A stretch of DNA of 35,339 nt from Pseudomonadota bacterium (GTDB lineage: Bacteria > Pseudomonadota > Gammaproteobacteria > Burkholderiales > Burkholderiaceae_C): NCBI GenBank assembly GCA_963205375.1, contig CAUJJV010000091.1:1-35339 (forward strand), read 5' to 3'. Position numbers and translations under genes: made by a program. The notes beneath the pieces were generated by a model. It was not told the DNA's origin, did no database searches, and saw nothing but the letters and a program-made list of their open reading frames with translations. Every line of letters starts with the position of its first letter. The first letter of the stretch is position 1. Of the stretch, positions 7,501-16,576 are shown piece by piece.

Positions 7501-10282
7501 CCTGTGCACCACCCTCGACAACGCTGTTCGTTTCGCCAGGTGTGCTGTCCAATGCAAAATCCAGATCCAGAGCGGCTTCTGGAGCTGCATCCGTCTGCGG
7601 TTTGGCCTCCTCAGCAGGCTTACCGAAGTCGAAATCCCCGAGGTCAATGCCTTCCAACACATCGGCTGGCTGCGTGGACTGTTCATTGCCCTGGTGAAGA
7701 CCCTTCGTCGCATCAAGATCGAATACTTGCGTGCTCTGGAAGTCGGGTCGCGGCTCATGCTCCTCCAGCAACCCGCTGCCGACAAGTTGTGTCGACTCAA
7801 ATTTCGGATGTTGCTGTGTGGCGTCCACGCTTGGGGCATCTGCTGGCGCATCGAGCAGATCGGACATTTCTGTGGAAGCAAAGTCCACATGTTCCACTTC
7901 TTCCAGCTCGTAGGTCCCGCCGAGATCAGCCTGGTCCAGCTCCTCGGATACGGGTATGCCCGGCTCTGCATCTCCAGGCGTACTCAGCGGAATCAGGGTG
8001 CCTCCCTGGCGCAGCGCGTCTGACGACTGTCGAAAGTCGGCGGAACTCCACGCGGCATCCTGCTTTGCGCCGATATCCTCGACCCAGCGACCCAAAGCCG
8101 CCATCGCCGAGCCAGACAACGAAACCAGTTCGTCACTTGCAGGGCGCTGCTCTGCCAGCCATGCATTGAGCAATTGCTCAAACGACCAGGCAGCTTCACC
8201 GAATTCTGTCAACCCCACCATACGGGAACTACCCTTGAGCGTGTGGAAGGCTCGGCGCAAAGTGGTCTGATCTGCAAGATTAGAGGGATCTTCAGCCAAC
8301 GCACGTATGGCAGACAGCCCATTCCCAACAACCTCACGCGCCTCATCAAGGAAGATTTCCAGCAACTCGGTATCGTCATCGTCGTCGGGCGTAGAAACCG
8401 CAGGAGCGGCAGATGCCTCAGACGCCAACGGAGCTGTTGCCGACACAGGAGATTGCAACGCAGCAAAACCGGAATCAGCTTTGGCAGACGCGGGTACGTC
8501 CCGCTCGGGCGCTGCGGAGCGCTCACGCCCCATCAGAGGCTTGAACTCACCCAACTCCTCATCGTAGACAAAAAGCTTCTTCGCAAGTGCACGCTGATAG
8601 CTCAGCATGTCAATCAGGAAGCCCAATGCCCCCAAACTGTTTCCCAGTTTCTCAAAGATGCCGGTACGCGCCGCATCGACATCCACGTCGTCCACCAACA
8701 GCATCTCGACACTGGACCGCATGCGCAATGCAGCCAGTGATGGCTGGTCCAGCCCCAAAACAGAAAAGACACCGCGCATCTGGGACAACTGGCTTGGAAC
8801 TTCGCGCAACGGCGTCTTGTCCGTGGGATTGCGGAAAAACTGATCCAGAGATGTCTCCACCTCGCCCAGACTGGTCCGCAGTTCATCCACAACACTGCCC
8901 ATGGTCTGCCGGTCGCTGACACGGCGATACAGCTCTTCCATCCATGCTTCCATGGACTCGGACTCGCCGCCGTCACTGACATTTTGCAGACGCTGCGCCA
9001 GTCGAACCCCACGCTCAACCATGTGGCTATCGGTCGGATCCAGATCCTCGTACGCGGCCTCCAGATACAGAATGGTGGTCGCCACTTCCATGGCAACGGC
9101 CGGCGCTGGCGCTGCCCCGGAGCGCACTGTCACATCGATGGCTCCATTGAGTGCACGCGCCAAGGCTGCACTCTCTGGGTGCAACTTCACCATGGAATCT
9201 GCCACCGCCGCGAACTGCTCGGATGCAGCCTTGAGGCGGTTGGTATCTCCACCTGCCAACGCAGACCAGGTTTCGGCCGCCGAAGCAATGCGCTTGCGGG
9301 CCAGCACCAACAGCGCAGGATCAAACCGGCCAAACTGCTCGGTCTCGTAATCCACAGGACGCGTATTGTCAAAGCCGTAGGCCGTACGAACAGCCATCAA
9401 TGCGGGAGCAGATTGCCCTTCTTCGGGAACAGCAATAGAGCAGAAAAAAACCAGATCCTGCGCCAACCGGTCCGACACTTCCGTATCACCCTTGGCCAGA
9501 GAGGCATACTGTTGCAGGATTCGTGATGAAGTACGCTTGGTGTAAACATCTTCGGGCAACAGACCTAACCCCATGGCCTCAAAAAAACCAGCGGCGAAGG
9601 CCCAAAAGGAACGCGGCCCGGCAGCAGTTTGCCCGGCAGCGAGCCCTTCGCACAATCCGGCCAGACGACTGGCAGCCTGCCGATCGCCGGATTTCACGAT
9701 TTTAAGAACCGCCTGGTCCAGCCGCGACCGCAGCGCTGGCGCATAGGAGCGCGCCTCTACCTGAGCCGACGGCTCCACATGGTGCCAACGCCATTCTGTG
9801 GGCCACAAGTCGGCCGGATGCACACGTTCAGCACTCCCCAACTCCATGACTGCACGGTATTGCGGAAAAAGTGCAACCGGAGACGCACTCTTGCCCTTGA
9901 GAACGCCTTCCAGAAACTCCGTCAAAGCGAAGCTCGCCCGCTCCAGCCGGGCCGCTGCATCATCACTGCACAATTCGGGGCGCTGAACAAATTTTTGGGC
10001 TAACGCCTCCATGCCACGGAGTAGCTTGGCCGGGGCCACCATGCCGACCATCTCCAGCGCCCCCACGGCCTGGTGCAGCTGCTGGCGAGCAATACGCAGG
10101 TGACTGGCATCCAGTTCCGTCAGATCCGACCCGCGCGCAAGCTCGGCATCCCGCACAAACCTGCGCATGGCTTTGGTTGCCCCGTCAAGCGACTTGCGCA
10201 GCTCGTCAAGCACCCACGCCAACGGGCCCAGATCGTTGAGCGCCGGATCATTCACAGCAGTTGCATTGGGATTCGATGACAT
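4559..10282 (-). CDS. chpA: Multi-Hpt CheA-type hybrid histidine kinase/response regulator (ChpA/PilL-like)
   Basis: 1907 aa; Hpt motifs FHTLKGSSRMVG and LHTLKGSARLAG, HSLSGSSATVG; HATPase motifs LRNAVGHGIE, GRGIGMDVVRSEV; CheW-like domain; C-terminal receiver PLVLVVDDSITVRR...LSDIEMPRMDGFDLV. Confidence 0.95.
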   Translation of the reverse strand: MSSNPNATAVNDPALNDLGPLAWVLDELRKSLDGATKAMRRFVRDAELARGSDLTELDASHLRIARQQLHQAVGALEMVGMVAPAKLLRGMEALAQKFVQRPELCSDDAAARLERASFALTEFLEGVLKGKSASPVALFPQYRAVMELGSAERVHPADLWPTEWRWHHVEPSAQVEARSYAPALRSRLDQAVLKIVKSGDRQAASRLAGLCEGLAAGQTAAGPRSFWAFAAGFFEAMGLGLLPEDVYTKRTSSRILQQYASLAKGDTEVSDRLAQDLVFFCSIAVPEEGQSAPALMAVRTAYGFDNTRPVDYETEQFGRFDPALLVLARKRIASAAETWSALAGGDTNRLKAASEQFAAVADSMVKLHPESAALARALNGAIDVTVRSGAAPAPAVAMEVATTILYLEAAYEDLDPTDSHMVERGVRLAQRLQNVSDGGESESMEAWMEELYRRVSDRQTMGSVVDELRTSLGEVETSLDQFFRNPTDKTPLREVPSQLSQMRGVFSVLGLDQPSLAALRMRSSVEMLLVDDVDVDAARTGIFEKLGNSLGALGFLIDMLSYQRALAKKLFVYDEELGEFKPLMGRERSAAPERDVPASAKADSGFAALQSPVSATAPLASEASAAPAVSTPDDDDDTELLEIFLDEAREVVGNGLSAIRALAEDPSNLADQTTLRRAFHTLKGSSRMVGLTEFGEAAWSFEQLLNAWLAEQRPASDELVSLSGSAMAALGRWVEDIGAKQDAAWSSADFRQSSDALRQGGTLIPLSTPGDAEPGIPVSEELDQADLGGTYELEEVEHVDFASTEMSDLLDAPADAPSVDATQQHPKFESTQLVGSGLLEEHEPRPDFQSTQVFDLDATKGLHQGNEQSTQPADVLEGIDLGDFDFGKPAEEAKPQTDAAPEAALDLDFALDSTPGETNSVVEGGAQAVEPEENSGGDEQVKVIGPLRLSIPLYNVYLNEADEWSRRLQTELSEWALELHRPLPDAAVALAHSLSGSSATVGFSALSEMARALEHALQHVQLHGQGEAGHALVFNNASEDIRRLLHQFAAGFLKEPDAAVLEALQAIIETDFLAPELELESEREPVTESRLMEMAETLTPSAIEEEEVPVQKLEEAPVHNAVAAVAAPLNVVDAHVEDIDAVDNIDLDLLPIFEEEAQELLPALGTALRQWVARPDNLGARGEILRVLHTLKGSARLAGAMRLGEMAHRMESSIEQLGSENLQAVQLEPLLSRFDALQATFEGLGQESQAQEVLPQEAAVATSAAVAAKPFAPVAKAAGVEGIAPAPVRSTANQSVRVKSQLLDRLVNQAGEVMISRSRMESRLSQLRTSLFELDENLVRLRQQLRDVELQAESQMQSRLAQTKDAAQGFDPLEFDRFTRVQELTRMMAESVNDVATVQRSLQRTVQGTEDDLIAQGRQARELQRDLLRTRMVEFEGISDRLYGVVRQAAKESGKQVKLDIVGGSIEMDRGVLDRMTPAFEHMLRNAVGHGIESAAARAEAGKPAIGTITITIQQESNDVSVAFTDDGGGLHLDKIRAKAVANGLVMDSANLSEAEAAELLFMPGFSTADHITELSGRGIGMDVVRSEVNALGGRIETATQLGSGTTFKLVLPLTTAVTQVVMLRMGEFTIGVPANLMETVLRIPSAHLDKAYADDAYDMAGQLVPFFWAGALLQISAKSMEPVTKTSQVAVFRSAGQRLAMHVDEVLGNREVVVKNLGPQLARLPGLAGMSVLASGSVVLIYNPVALATVYGEQARLLHKQASSPVQGIASSSVVNMGVDLLPLVLVVDDSITVRRVTQRLLKREGYRVALANDGLQALERLQEEKPAVVLSDIEMPRMDGFDLVRNIRADEKLRDLPIIMITSRIAEKHREHARELGVDHYLGKPYSEDQLLELVRSYCGVAVEA

Positions 10283-10335
10283 GGATGCAGGCTCTCCTGG
10301 GCTTCACTCTCAATGGGATGCAACCGTGATCGCGC

Positions 10336-12615
10336 TTAGCTGATCTTGAAACGGGACACAGACTGGCGCAACTCTTCTGCCATCCGGGAAAGTTCCCGCA
10401 CCTGGCCAGCGGTCACCCGGGTACCCTCACCGGTCTGCTCGGTCACCGCAAAAATGTGCTGGATGTTGTCAGCCACTTCGTTGGCCAATCCGGCTTCCCG
10501 GGAGGCAGAGTTCGAAATTTGTTCAATCAGGTCAGCCACCCGGCGTGACACGCGGTCAATTTCGGTCAGCGCGGTACCTGCGTTGTCGGACAGCTTGGCT
10601 CCTTCCACCACACCCTGGGTCGAGCGCTCCATAGCGCCAATGGCATCCTGTGTGTCGGTCTGAATCGCCTTCACCAGTGCAGAAATCTGGCGCGTAGCAT
10701 CTGCAGAACGTTCCGCCAGTCGCTGAACCTCTTCCGCAACCACCGAGAAGCCGCGACCCGCTTCACCGGCGGAAGCTGCCTGGATAGCGGCATTCAGCGC
10801 CAGAACGTTGGTCTGTTCGGTAATGTCCGAAATCAGTTCCGTAATTTCACCAATCTCCTGCGAAGACTCACCCAGCCGCTTGATGCGCTTGGACGTATCC
10901 TGAATCTGGTCACGAATGGCGTTCATACCGCCGATGGCGTTTTGCACCGCGGCCAGTCCCGACTCGGCGGCCTGCAGCGACTGCCGCGCTACACGGGCCG
11001 ATTCCTGCGCCTGGGCTGACACATCATTGATTCGTCCAGCCATTTCAACAACCGATTGACCAGTCTGACGAATTTCATGCAGCTGCTCGTTGGAAGCTGC
11101 CAGCAGTTCCGTAGACGTTGCATCCACCTCCGAAGTGGTTTGTGCCACCCGGGAGGCCGTGCTTTGCACGCTGGCCACCAGAGAGCGCAACTCTTCCACG
11201 GTGTAATTCACCGAGTCCGCGATAGCACCCGTGATGTCTTCCGTCACAGTCGCCTCTTGGGTCAAATCCCCTTCAGCCACTGTCTGCAACTCATTCATCA
11301 ACCGCAAAATCGCAGCCTGGTTCGCATCGTTGACGCGCTTGGCTTCGTGCTCCTGGCGCTCCGCTTCAAGACGCTGGTCTTCCGCAACGACCTGACGCTT
11401 GCGAATATCTTGCACCTGCACATACGACAAGCCAGCCGCGCACAGCAGCGCAAATATGGCCGCCACAATCAGCACCACCAAAGCACCGCCACCGATACCC
11501 GTCTGACCGGCCAATTTGACCTGCAACTCTTCCAGATTCCGACGCAATGGCTCGCTGTCAGCAATGATGGCTGCCTGCGCTTCACGCGCTGCCACCAGCC
11601 CCTGCAAGTTCCCCAAAATAGCTCCCGCCTGCACACGGGTATCTTCATACAGCTGAATCAGGGCTTCAATCTGCTCGCGTGTTGCAGCATCCTTGGTCGC
11701 CGCCAGACGCAGTTCGCTGCTGCCGTTGAGCAGACCTTCCGAAATTTCCTTGAAGGTATTCAGATCTTTGCCCAACAGGAACACCGCCTCCGGGCTCACG
11801 CCCTCGGAAGTCAGGAATTCGTTGGACGACTTGCCAATCCGCTGAGTCAACATCACCAGTTGACCCACCGCAGAAATCTCGATCGCGGGGGCGTTCTGCT
11901 GCAACTTGAGGGAAGAGACCGTTTCGGCGATTTCAAGCAGGTCTGCAGACTGGCGGTTAATCAGGCGCAACGAGGTTCCGATCTGGGTCAGGATCTTTTG
12001 CTGCCCCATCACGGCCTTGGCGTTCTTTTCGGCACGGTCCACCAGAGGCAATACTTTGTCGAGATCTTCCTTGTAGCTGCCGTCCAATGCCGTCAGACGC
12101 AGCGCATCGTCACCATCCATCAAACCACGGGTGGTCTTGGCAAGGACGTCAGAGCTTTCCGCCACGTCGGGGAACGCCTGCGCACTACCCACCAACGCCT
12201 GCGATACCGATTTGGCCAGACGTTGCGATTGCATCAGGGACTGGCCGGTTGCGCTCAACTGCTGGGCAACCTTGTCAGACTGACCTAGTGCATAGAAAGT
12301 ACCCAAAGCCAGCAGCAGCAGCGAGAAGCCCAGCAATACAAAAAGAATCCGCTGGTGTTGAGCCACCGGGCGTGCACCCAAACCCGGCACGCGAATGTTT
12401 TCGCCCAAGTCTTCCTCGTCGACTGCAGCCGCTACTGCGGGCTCCGCTGCCGGTACCGGCGAGGCCTGCGGAGCAGCAGTCCGGTCATCCTGCACTGTTT
12501 CCACAATGCCCTGGTTGGTCGTTTCATAGGGAATGCCCAGGCTCAGGCGGGACTCCAACTCGGATTCCGACGGTTTTTTGGAAAAAAGGTTCTTTAGCTG
12601 ATCGACGACGGACAT
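10336..12615 (-). CDS. pilJ: Methyl-accepting chemotaxis protein, PilJ-like
   Basis: MCP signalling hairpin VLALNAAIQAASAGEAGRGFSVVAEEVQRLAERSADATRQI; two TM segments, PilJ-type sensory region; located between the chpA-like and cheW-like genes. Confidence 0.93.
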   Translation of the reverse strand: MSVVDQLKNLFSKKPSESELESRLSLGIPYETTNQGIVETVQDDRTAAPQASPVPAAEPAVAAAVDEEDLGENIRVPGLGARPVAQHQRILFVLLGFSLLLLALGTFYALGQSDKVAQQLSATGQSLMQSQRLAKSVSQALVGSAQAFPDVAESSDVLAKTTRGLMDGDDALRLTALDGSYKEDLDKVLPLVDRAEKNAKAVMGQQKILTQIGTSLRLINRQSADLLEIAETVSSLKLQQNAPAIEISAVGQLVMLTQRIGKSSNEFLTSEGVSPEAVFLLGKDLNTFKEISEGLLNGSSELRLAATKDAATREQIEALIQLYEDTRVQAGAILGNLQGLVAAREAQAAIIADSEPLRRNLEELQVKLAGQTGIGGGALVVLIVAAIFALLCAAGLSYVQVQDIRKRQVVAEDQRLEAERQEHEAKRVNDANQAAILRLMNELQTVAEGDLTQEATVTEDITGAIADSVNYTVEELRSLVASVQSTASRVAQTTSEVDATSTELLAASNEQLHEIRQTGQSVVEMAGRINDVSAQAQESARVARQSLQAAESGLAAVQNAIGGMNAIRDQIQDTSKRIKRLGESSQEIGEITELISDITEQTNVLALNAAIQAASAGEAGRGFSVVAEEVQRLAERSADATRQISALVKAIQTDTQDAIGAMERSTQGVVEGAKLSDNAGTALTEIDRVSRRVADLIEQISNSASREAGLANEVADNIQHIFAVTEQTGEGTRVTAGQVRELSRMAEELRQSVSRFKIS

Positions 12616-12635
12616 GGTGCGGCCTTCAAAATGGA

Positions 12636-13166
12636 CTAAGCGCTGATACTCAAAAACAATGGGGTCTGGGACAGTGTTCGCAGGTTGATTTCCTGCCAGA
12701 CTACGCCACCAGTGTCTACAAAACAGTTGCCGAAATACTCCGGCGAGCCGGATGGCGCAGGCGTGGACGACGCAAAAGCATCCGCCCCGCGCAGGCCTGC
12801 CAGGCTGTCAATCTGCACAGCGCAGTTAACTTCCAGTTGTGGATTGAGCGTGACAACGCTGGCTTCGGTTGGAGCGGCCTCGGCACGTTCTGCACCACCG
12901 CTGGCAGAAACGAACCCGGAAAGATCCACTACCCCGTAGAGACCTCCGCGGATATTGAGCACCCCCCGGAACCACTCCGAGGTGTAGGGTACGGGTTGCA
13001 GATTGGCCAACGGGAATATTTCGCCCGACTGGCCTAAAGGTAAAAGGTATCTATGCCCCCCTGCCCGGACAGCCAACCACGCAACCGCAGCGCCTTCCAC
13101 GCGTGCGGCCTGCAATCGGTTGGCCAGTCGTGCCTGAAGGTCTCGGAGTGCTTCGCGGTTGGCCAT
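12636..13166 (-). CDS. pilI: CheW-like chemotaxis adaptor, PilI-like
   Basis: ANLQPVPYTSEWFRGVLNIRGGLYGVVDLSGFV; CheW fold signature; cluster context. Confidence 0.88.
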   Translation of the reverse strand: MANREALRDLQARLANRLQAARVEGAAVAWLAVRAGGHRYLLPLGQSGEIFPLANLQPVPYTSEWFRGVLNIRGGLYGVVDLSGFVSASGGAERAEAAPTEASVVTLNPQLEVNCAVQIDSLAGLRGADAFASSTPAPSGSPEYFGNCFVDTGGVVWQEINLRTLSQTPLFLSISA

Positions 13167-13175
13167 CGTGCGAAA

Positions 13176-13541
13176 TCAGCCCAACGCCTTGATTTTTGCC
13201 ATCAACTCGGCGCCATTGACCGGCTTGGTGATGTACTCACGCGCGCCCTGACGCATGCCCCAAACCCGATCCGTCTCCAGGCTCTTGCTGGTGCAGATAA
13301 AAATCGGGATATCCGTGTATTCCGGCGTGCGATTGATGGCGCGCGTCAGTTGAAAGCCGTTCTGACCGGGCATCACAACGTCCATGAGAATCAGATCGGG
13401 CTTCTCCTCAGCCAGTCGCTTGAATGCATCATCGGCGTTGTCCGCCGTACGCACGGAAAAACCGTTGCGCTGGAGCAAATCCGTCATAAACATCTGCTCA
13501 GTTTTTGAATCATCAACAACAAGCACTTTATTGATCGCCAT
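13176..13541 (-). CDS. pilH: Single-domain response regulator, PilH-like
   Basis: NKVLVVDDSKTEQMF...DLILMDVVMPGQNGFQLTRAI...FICTSKSLETDRVWGMRQGAREYITKPV. Confidence 0.9.
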   Translation of the reverse strand: MAINKVLVVDDSKTEQMFMTDLLQRNGFSVRTADNADDAFKRLAEEKPDLILMDVVMPGQNGFQLTRAINRTPEYTDIPIFICTSKSLETDRVWGMRQGAREYITKPVNGAELMAKIKALG

Positions 13542-13930
13542 CAGTTAGCTCCTTGCAATACTGCACCGAACTGTTGCACTGCCTGCAACAGTTGCTCTTT
13601 GGTAAAGGGTTTGGTCAGATAGTCCTGCGCTCCGACCATACGCCCGCGCGCCTTGTCAAACACACCATCCTTGGAGGACAGCATAACAACAGGCACAGCA
13701 GAAAATTTTGCGTTGCGCTTGATGATTGCGCAAGTTTGATAGCCGTCAAGGCGCGGCATCAATATGTCGCAGAAAATCAAATCAGGTTGGTAGTCGTTGA
13801 CCTTGGCCAACGCATCAAAGCCGTCTTCGGCCAGCAATACTTCGTGCCCGCCCTGCTTGAGAAAAATCTCTGCACTGCGTCGAATGGTGTTGCTGTCATC
13901 CACCACCAGGACTTTGAATGTGGTACTCAC
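13541..13930 (-). CDS. pilG: Single-domain response regulator, PilG-like
   Basis: FKVLVVDDSNTIRRSAEIFLKQGGHEVLLAEDGFDAL...DLIFCDILMPRLDGYQTC...MLSSKDGVFDKARGRMVGAQDYLTKPF. Confidence 0.9.
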   Translation of the reverse strand: MSTTFKVLVVDDSNTIRRSAEIFLKQGGHEVLLAEDGFDALAKVNDYQPDLIFCDILMPRLDGYQTCAIIKRNAKFSAVPVVMLSSKDGVFDKARGRMVGAQDYLTKPFTKEQLLQAVQQFGAVLQGAN

Positions 13931-13995
13931 GGGGCTTTGCTCCTCTAGCGGCGATTACGTGTGCAAACAGCTTGCACCGCCAATACGTTCCATGA

Positions 13996-14169
13996 TCAGA
14001 TCTGAACCATCTCAAAGTCTTCTTTGCGGGCGCCACACTCCGGGCACGTCCAGTTCATGGGTACATCCGCCCAAAGGGTACCGGGTGCAATTCCATGATC
14101 CGGCGCACCAGTGGCCTCGTCATAAATCCAACCACAAATAAGACACATCCAGGTTTTTGTGTCGGTCAC
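13996..14169 (-). CDS. Rubredoxin (57 aa, GTG start; absent from the supplied ORF track)
   Basis: Manual translation: VTDTKTWMCLICGWIYDEATGAPDHGIAPGTLWADVPMNWTCPECGARKEDFEMVQI*; two CxxC metal-binding knuckles (CLIC, CPEC) and a C-terminal DFEMV. Confidence 0.95.
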   Translation of the reverse strand: MTDTKTWMCLICGWIYDEATGAPDHGIAPGTLWADVPMNWTCPECGARKEDFEMVQI

Positions 14170-14286
14170 AGCTTATAGGGCCTTCGAATAGAATGCAACG
14201 ATTGTATAGAGGCAAACGCATCAAAAAAATGAATGCCAGCCCGAAGCGCCCCATTCTGCCTGACGGCAAACACAAGGACAGGCTCC

Positions 14287-15201
14287 ATGCTGCCGGCATC
14301 CATTTCTCCCGACCTTGAAGAAAACTCCATGGACGACGGTCCGGCGGCCAGCGTCATGGTCTTCAACGCCAACGACCCCAGTGGAGCTGCCGGAATCACC
14401 GCCGACCTCATGACCATCGCATCGGTCGGCGCCCACGCACTGCCCGTCATTACCGGGGCCTACGCCCGGGATACCTCCGAGGTGTACGACCACTTTGCCT
14501 TTGACGACGAAGCTGTTTCCGAACAGGCACGTGCCATTCTGGAAGACGTGCCGGTACAGGCTTTCAAGGTCGGGTTTGTCGGTACGCCAGAGAACCTCAG
14601 CGCCATCGCAGAACTGGCCTCGGACTACTCAGATGTACCGCTGATTACCTACATGCCCGACCTCTCGTGGTGGCAGGAAGACCAGATCGATTTGTATCAG
14701 GACGCTTGCACAGAGTTACTATTACCCCAGACCACAGTGTTGGTTGGAAACCACAGCACTTTGTCCCGCTGGCTTCTCCCAGACTGGAATTTGGAACGCA
14801 GCCCCACTGCCCGTGACATTGCCCGCGCTGCCAACGAGTTCGGTGTGGCCTACACCCTGGTCACCGGCATCCCCTTGCCGGACCAATTTATCGACAACGT
14901 TCTGAGTTCGCCCACCGCAGTACTGTGCTCCCACAAGTTTGAACGCTTTGAAGCCAGCTTCTTTGGTGCAGGGGAAACCCTCTCCGCTGCACTGACTGCG
15001 CTGATCGCCAGCGACACCGAACTGACCGAAGCCGTCTCCGAAGCCCTGAGTTATCTTGACCGCTGCCTCGAAGGCGGCTTCCGTCCCGGCATGGGCAATG
15101 TGCTGCCTGATCGCCTGTTCTGGGCGCACACAGAAGACGACGACGAGGAAGACGCACAGGAATCCAGTTTTGAAATCTCTCCCAACGACACCCGCCACTG
15201 A
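14287..15201 (+). CDS. ThiD-like (hydroxymethylpyrimidine/phosphomethylpyrimidine kinase family) protein, divergent
   Basis: [41 protein letters not shown] resembles the ThiD N-terminus; [15 protein letters not shown] replaces the canonical GTGCTLSA. Alternative starts at 14233 and 14329. Confidence 0.8.
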   Translation: MLPASISPDLEENSMDDGPAASVMVFNANDPSGAAGITADLMTIASVGAHALPVITGAYARDTSEVYDHFAFDDEAVSEQARAILEDVPVQAFKVGFVGTPENLSAIAELASDYSDVPLITYMPDLSWWQEDQIDLYQDACTELLLPQTTVLVGNHSTLSRWLLPDWNLERSPTARDIARAANEFGVAYTLVTGIPLPDQFIDNVLSSPTAVLCSHKFERFEASFFGAGETLSAALTALIASDTELTEAVSEALSYLDRCLEGGFRPGMGNVLPDRLFWAHTEDDDEEDAQESSFEISPNDTRH

Positions 15202-15208
15202 ACCCCCT

Positions 15209-16501
15209 ATGGACCGCAACCAGCAACTCTTCGACCGTGCCCGCCAAGTCATTCCCGGCGGCGTGAACTCCCCCGTACGGGCCTTCAAGGCCGTAGGCGG
15301 CACACCACGTTTTGTAGCCCGCGCGCAAGGTGCCTATTTCTGGGATGCCAACGACAAGCGCTACATCGATTTCATCGGCTCCTGGGGCCCGATGATTCTG
15401 GGCCACGGCCACCCCGCGGTGGTGGAAGCCGTACAAAAGGCCGTGCTCGAAGGCTTCTCGTTTGGCGCACCGACAGAGCGCGAAGTCGAACTGGCCGAAG
15501 AAATCCTGAGCCTGGTGCCTTCCATGGACATGGTGCGCCTGGTAAGCAGTGGCACCGAAGCCAGCATGAGCGCTATCCGCCTGGCGCGTGGCGCCACCGG
15601 GCGCAGCAAGATCATCAAGTTTGAAGGCTGCTACCACGGCCATGCCGATGCGCTGCTGGTCAAGGCCGGCTCTGGCCTGGCCACCTTTGGCCACGCCACC
15701 AGCGCAGGCGTACCGGCCGAGGTGGTGCAGCACACCCTGGTGCTGGAATACAACAACGTCGCGCAACTGGAAGAAGCCTTTGCTTTGCACGGCAAGGAAC
15801 TGGCCTGCCTGATCATCGAGCCCATCGCCGGCAACATGAACTTTGTGCGTGCCTCGGTTCCCTTCATGAAGCGCTGCCGCGAGTTGTGTACCGAATACGG
15901 GGCCATGTTTGTGTTTGACGAAGTCATGACTGGCTTTCGCGTCGCGCTGGGTAGCGCACAAAGCGTGTACGCCAAGGCCCTCCCCGGCTTTGAGCCCGAT
16001 GTCACCGTCATGGGCAAAGTGATTGGCGGCGGCATGCCGCTGGCGGCCTTTGGTGGCAAGCGCGCGGTGATGGAACAACTCGCACCGCTGGGCCCGGTGT
16101 ACCAGGCCGGCACCTTGTCGGGCAATCCGGTGGCTACCGCCTGCGGACTGGCCACCCTGCGCGAGATCCGCAAACCCGGGTTTTACGAGGAACTGTCCCG
16201 CAAGACCCAATCGTTCATCAGCGGCCTGCAAGGCGCGGCGGACAAAGCCGGTGTGGACTTCTGTGGCGACTCGCAGGGCGGCATGTTCGGCTTCTTCCTG
16301 TTCAAGGACCTGCCGCAGAACTACGCCACCGTCATGACCACCGACAACCAGCGTTTCAACACGCTGTTCCACGGTCTGCTGGACCGCGGCGTCTACATTG
16401 CCCCGGCTCTGTACGAAGCGGGCTTCATGAGTGCTGCGCACACCGATGCCGACATTGCTGAAGCCGTAGCGGCGGCGGCAGACGTTTTCAAGTTGCTATA
16501 A
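15209..16501 (+). CDS. hemL: Glutamate-1-semialdehyde 2,1-aminomutase
   Basis: [35 protein letters not shown]...PLP lysine region [21 protein letters not shown] at 15209; TAA stop 16499-16501. Confidence 0.97.
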   Translation: MDRNQQLFDRARQVIPGGVNSPVRAFKAVGGTPRFVARAQGAYFWDANDKRYIDFIGSWGPMILGHGHPAVVEAVQKAVLEGFSFGAPTEREVELAEEILSLVPSMDMVRLVSSGTEASMSAIRLARGATGRSKIIKFEGCYHGHADALLVKAGSGLATFGHATSAGVPAEVVQHTLVLEYNNVAQLEEAFALHGKELACLIIEPIAGNMNFVRASVPFMKRCRELCTEYGAMFVFDEVMTGFRVALGSAQSVYAKALPGFEPDVTVMGKVIGGGMPLAAFGGKRAVMEQLAPLGPVYQAGTLSGNPVATACGLATLREIRKPGFYEELSRKTQSFISGLQGAADKAGVDFCGDSQGGMFGFFLFKDLPQNYATVMTTDNQRFNTLFHGLLDRGVYIAPALYEAGFMSAAHTDADIAEAVAAAADVFKLL

Positions 16502-16548
16502 ATATAGCTACTCACGCATATTGTGCGGGGGCTGGATGCCAATTTGAC
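16495..16548 (+). repeat. Interspersed hairpin repeat copy A (54 bp)
   Basis: GCTATAAATATAGCTACTCACGCATATTGTGCGGGGGCTGGATGCCAATTTGAC. Confidence 0.85.
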
Positions 16549-16576
16549 ATTCAGCCCTTTTGCTTTGGGCGCCCGT

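Noticed and set aside
14229-14318. Short [32 protein letters not shown] overlapping the ThiD-like gene start
   Set aside because: About 29 codons with no recognisable motif; cannot distinguish from chance, though a regulatory uORF is not excluded.
14888-16441. 517-aa minus-strand ORF opposite hemL
   Set aside because: Antisense shadow of hemL; no recognisable motifs and composition reflects codon bias.
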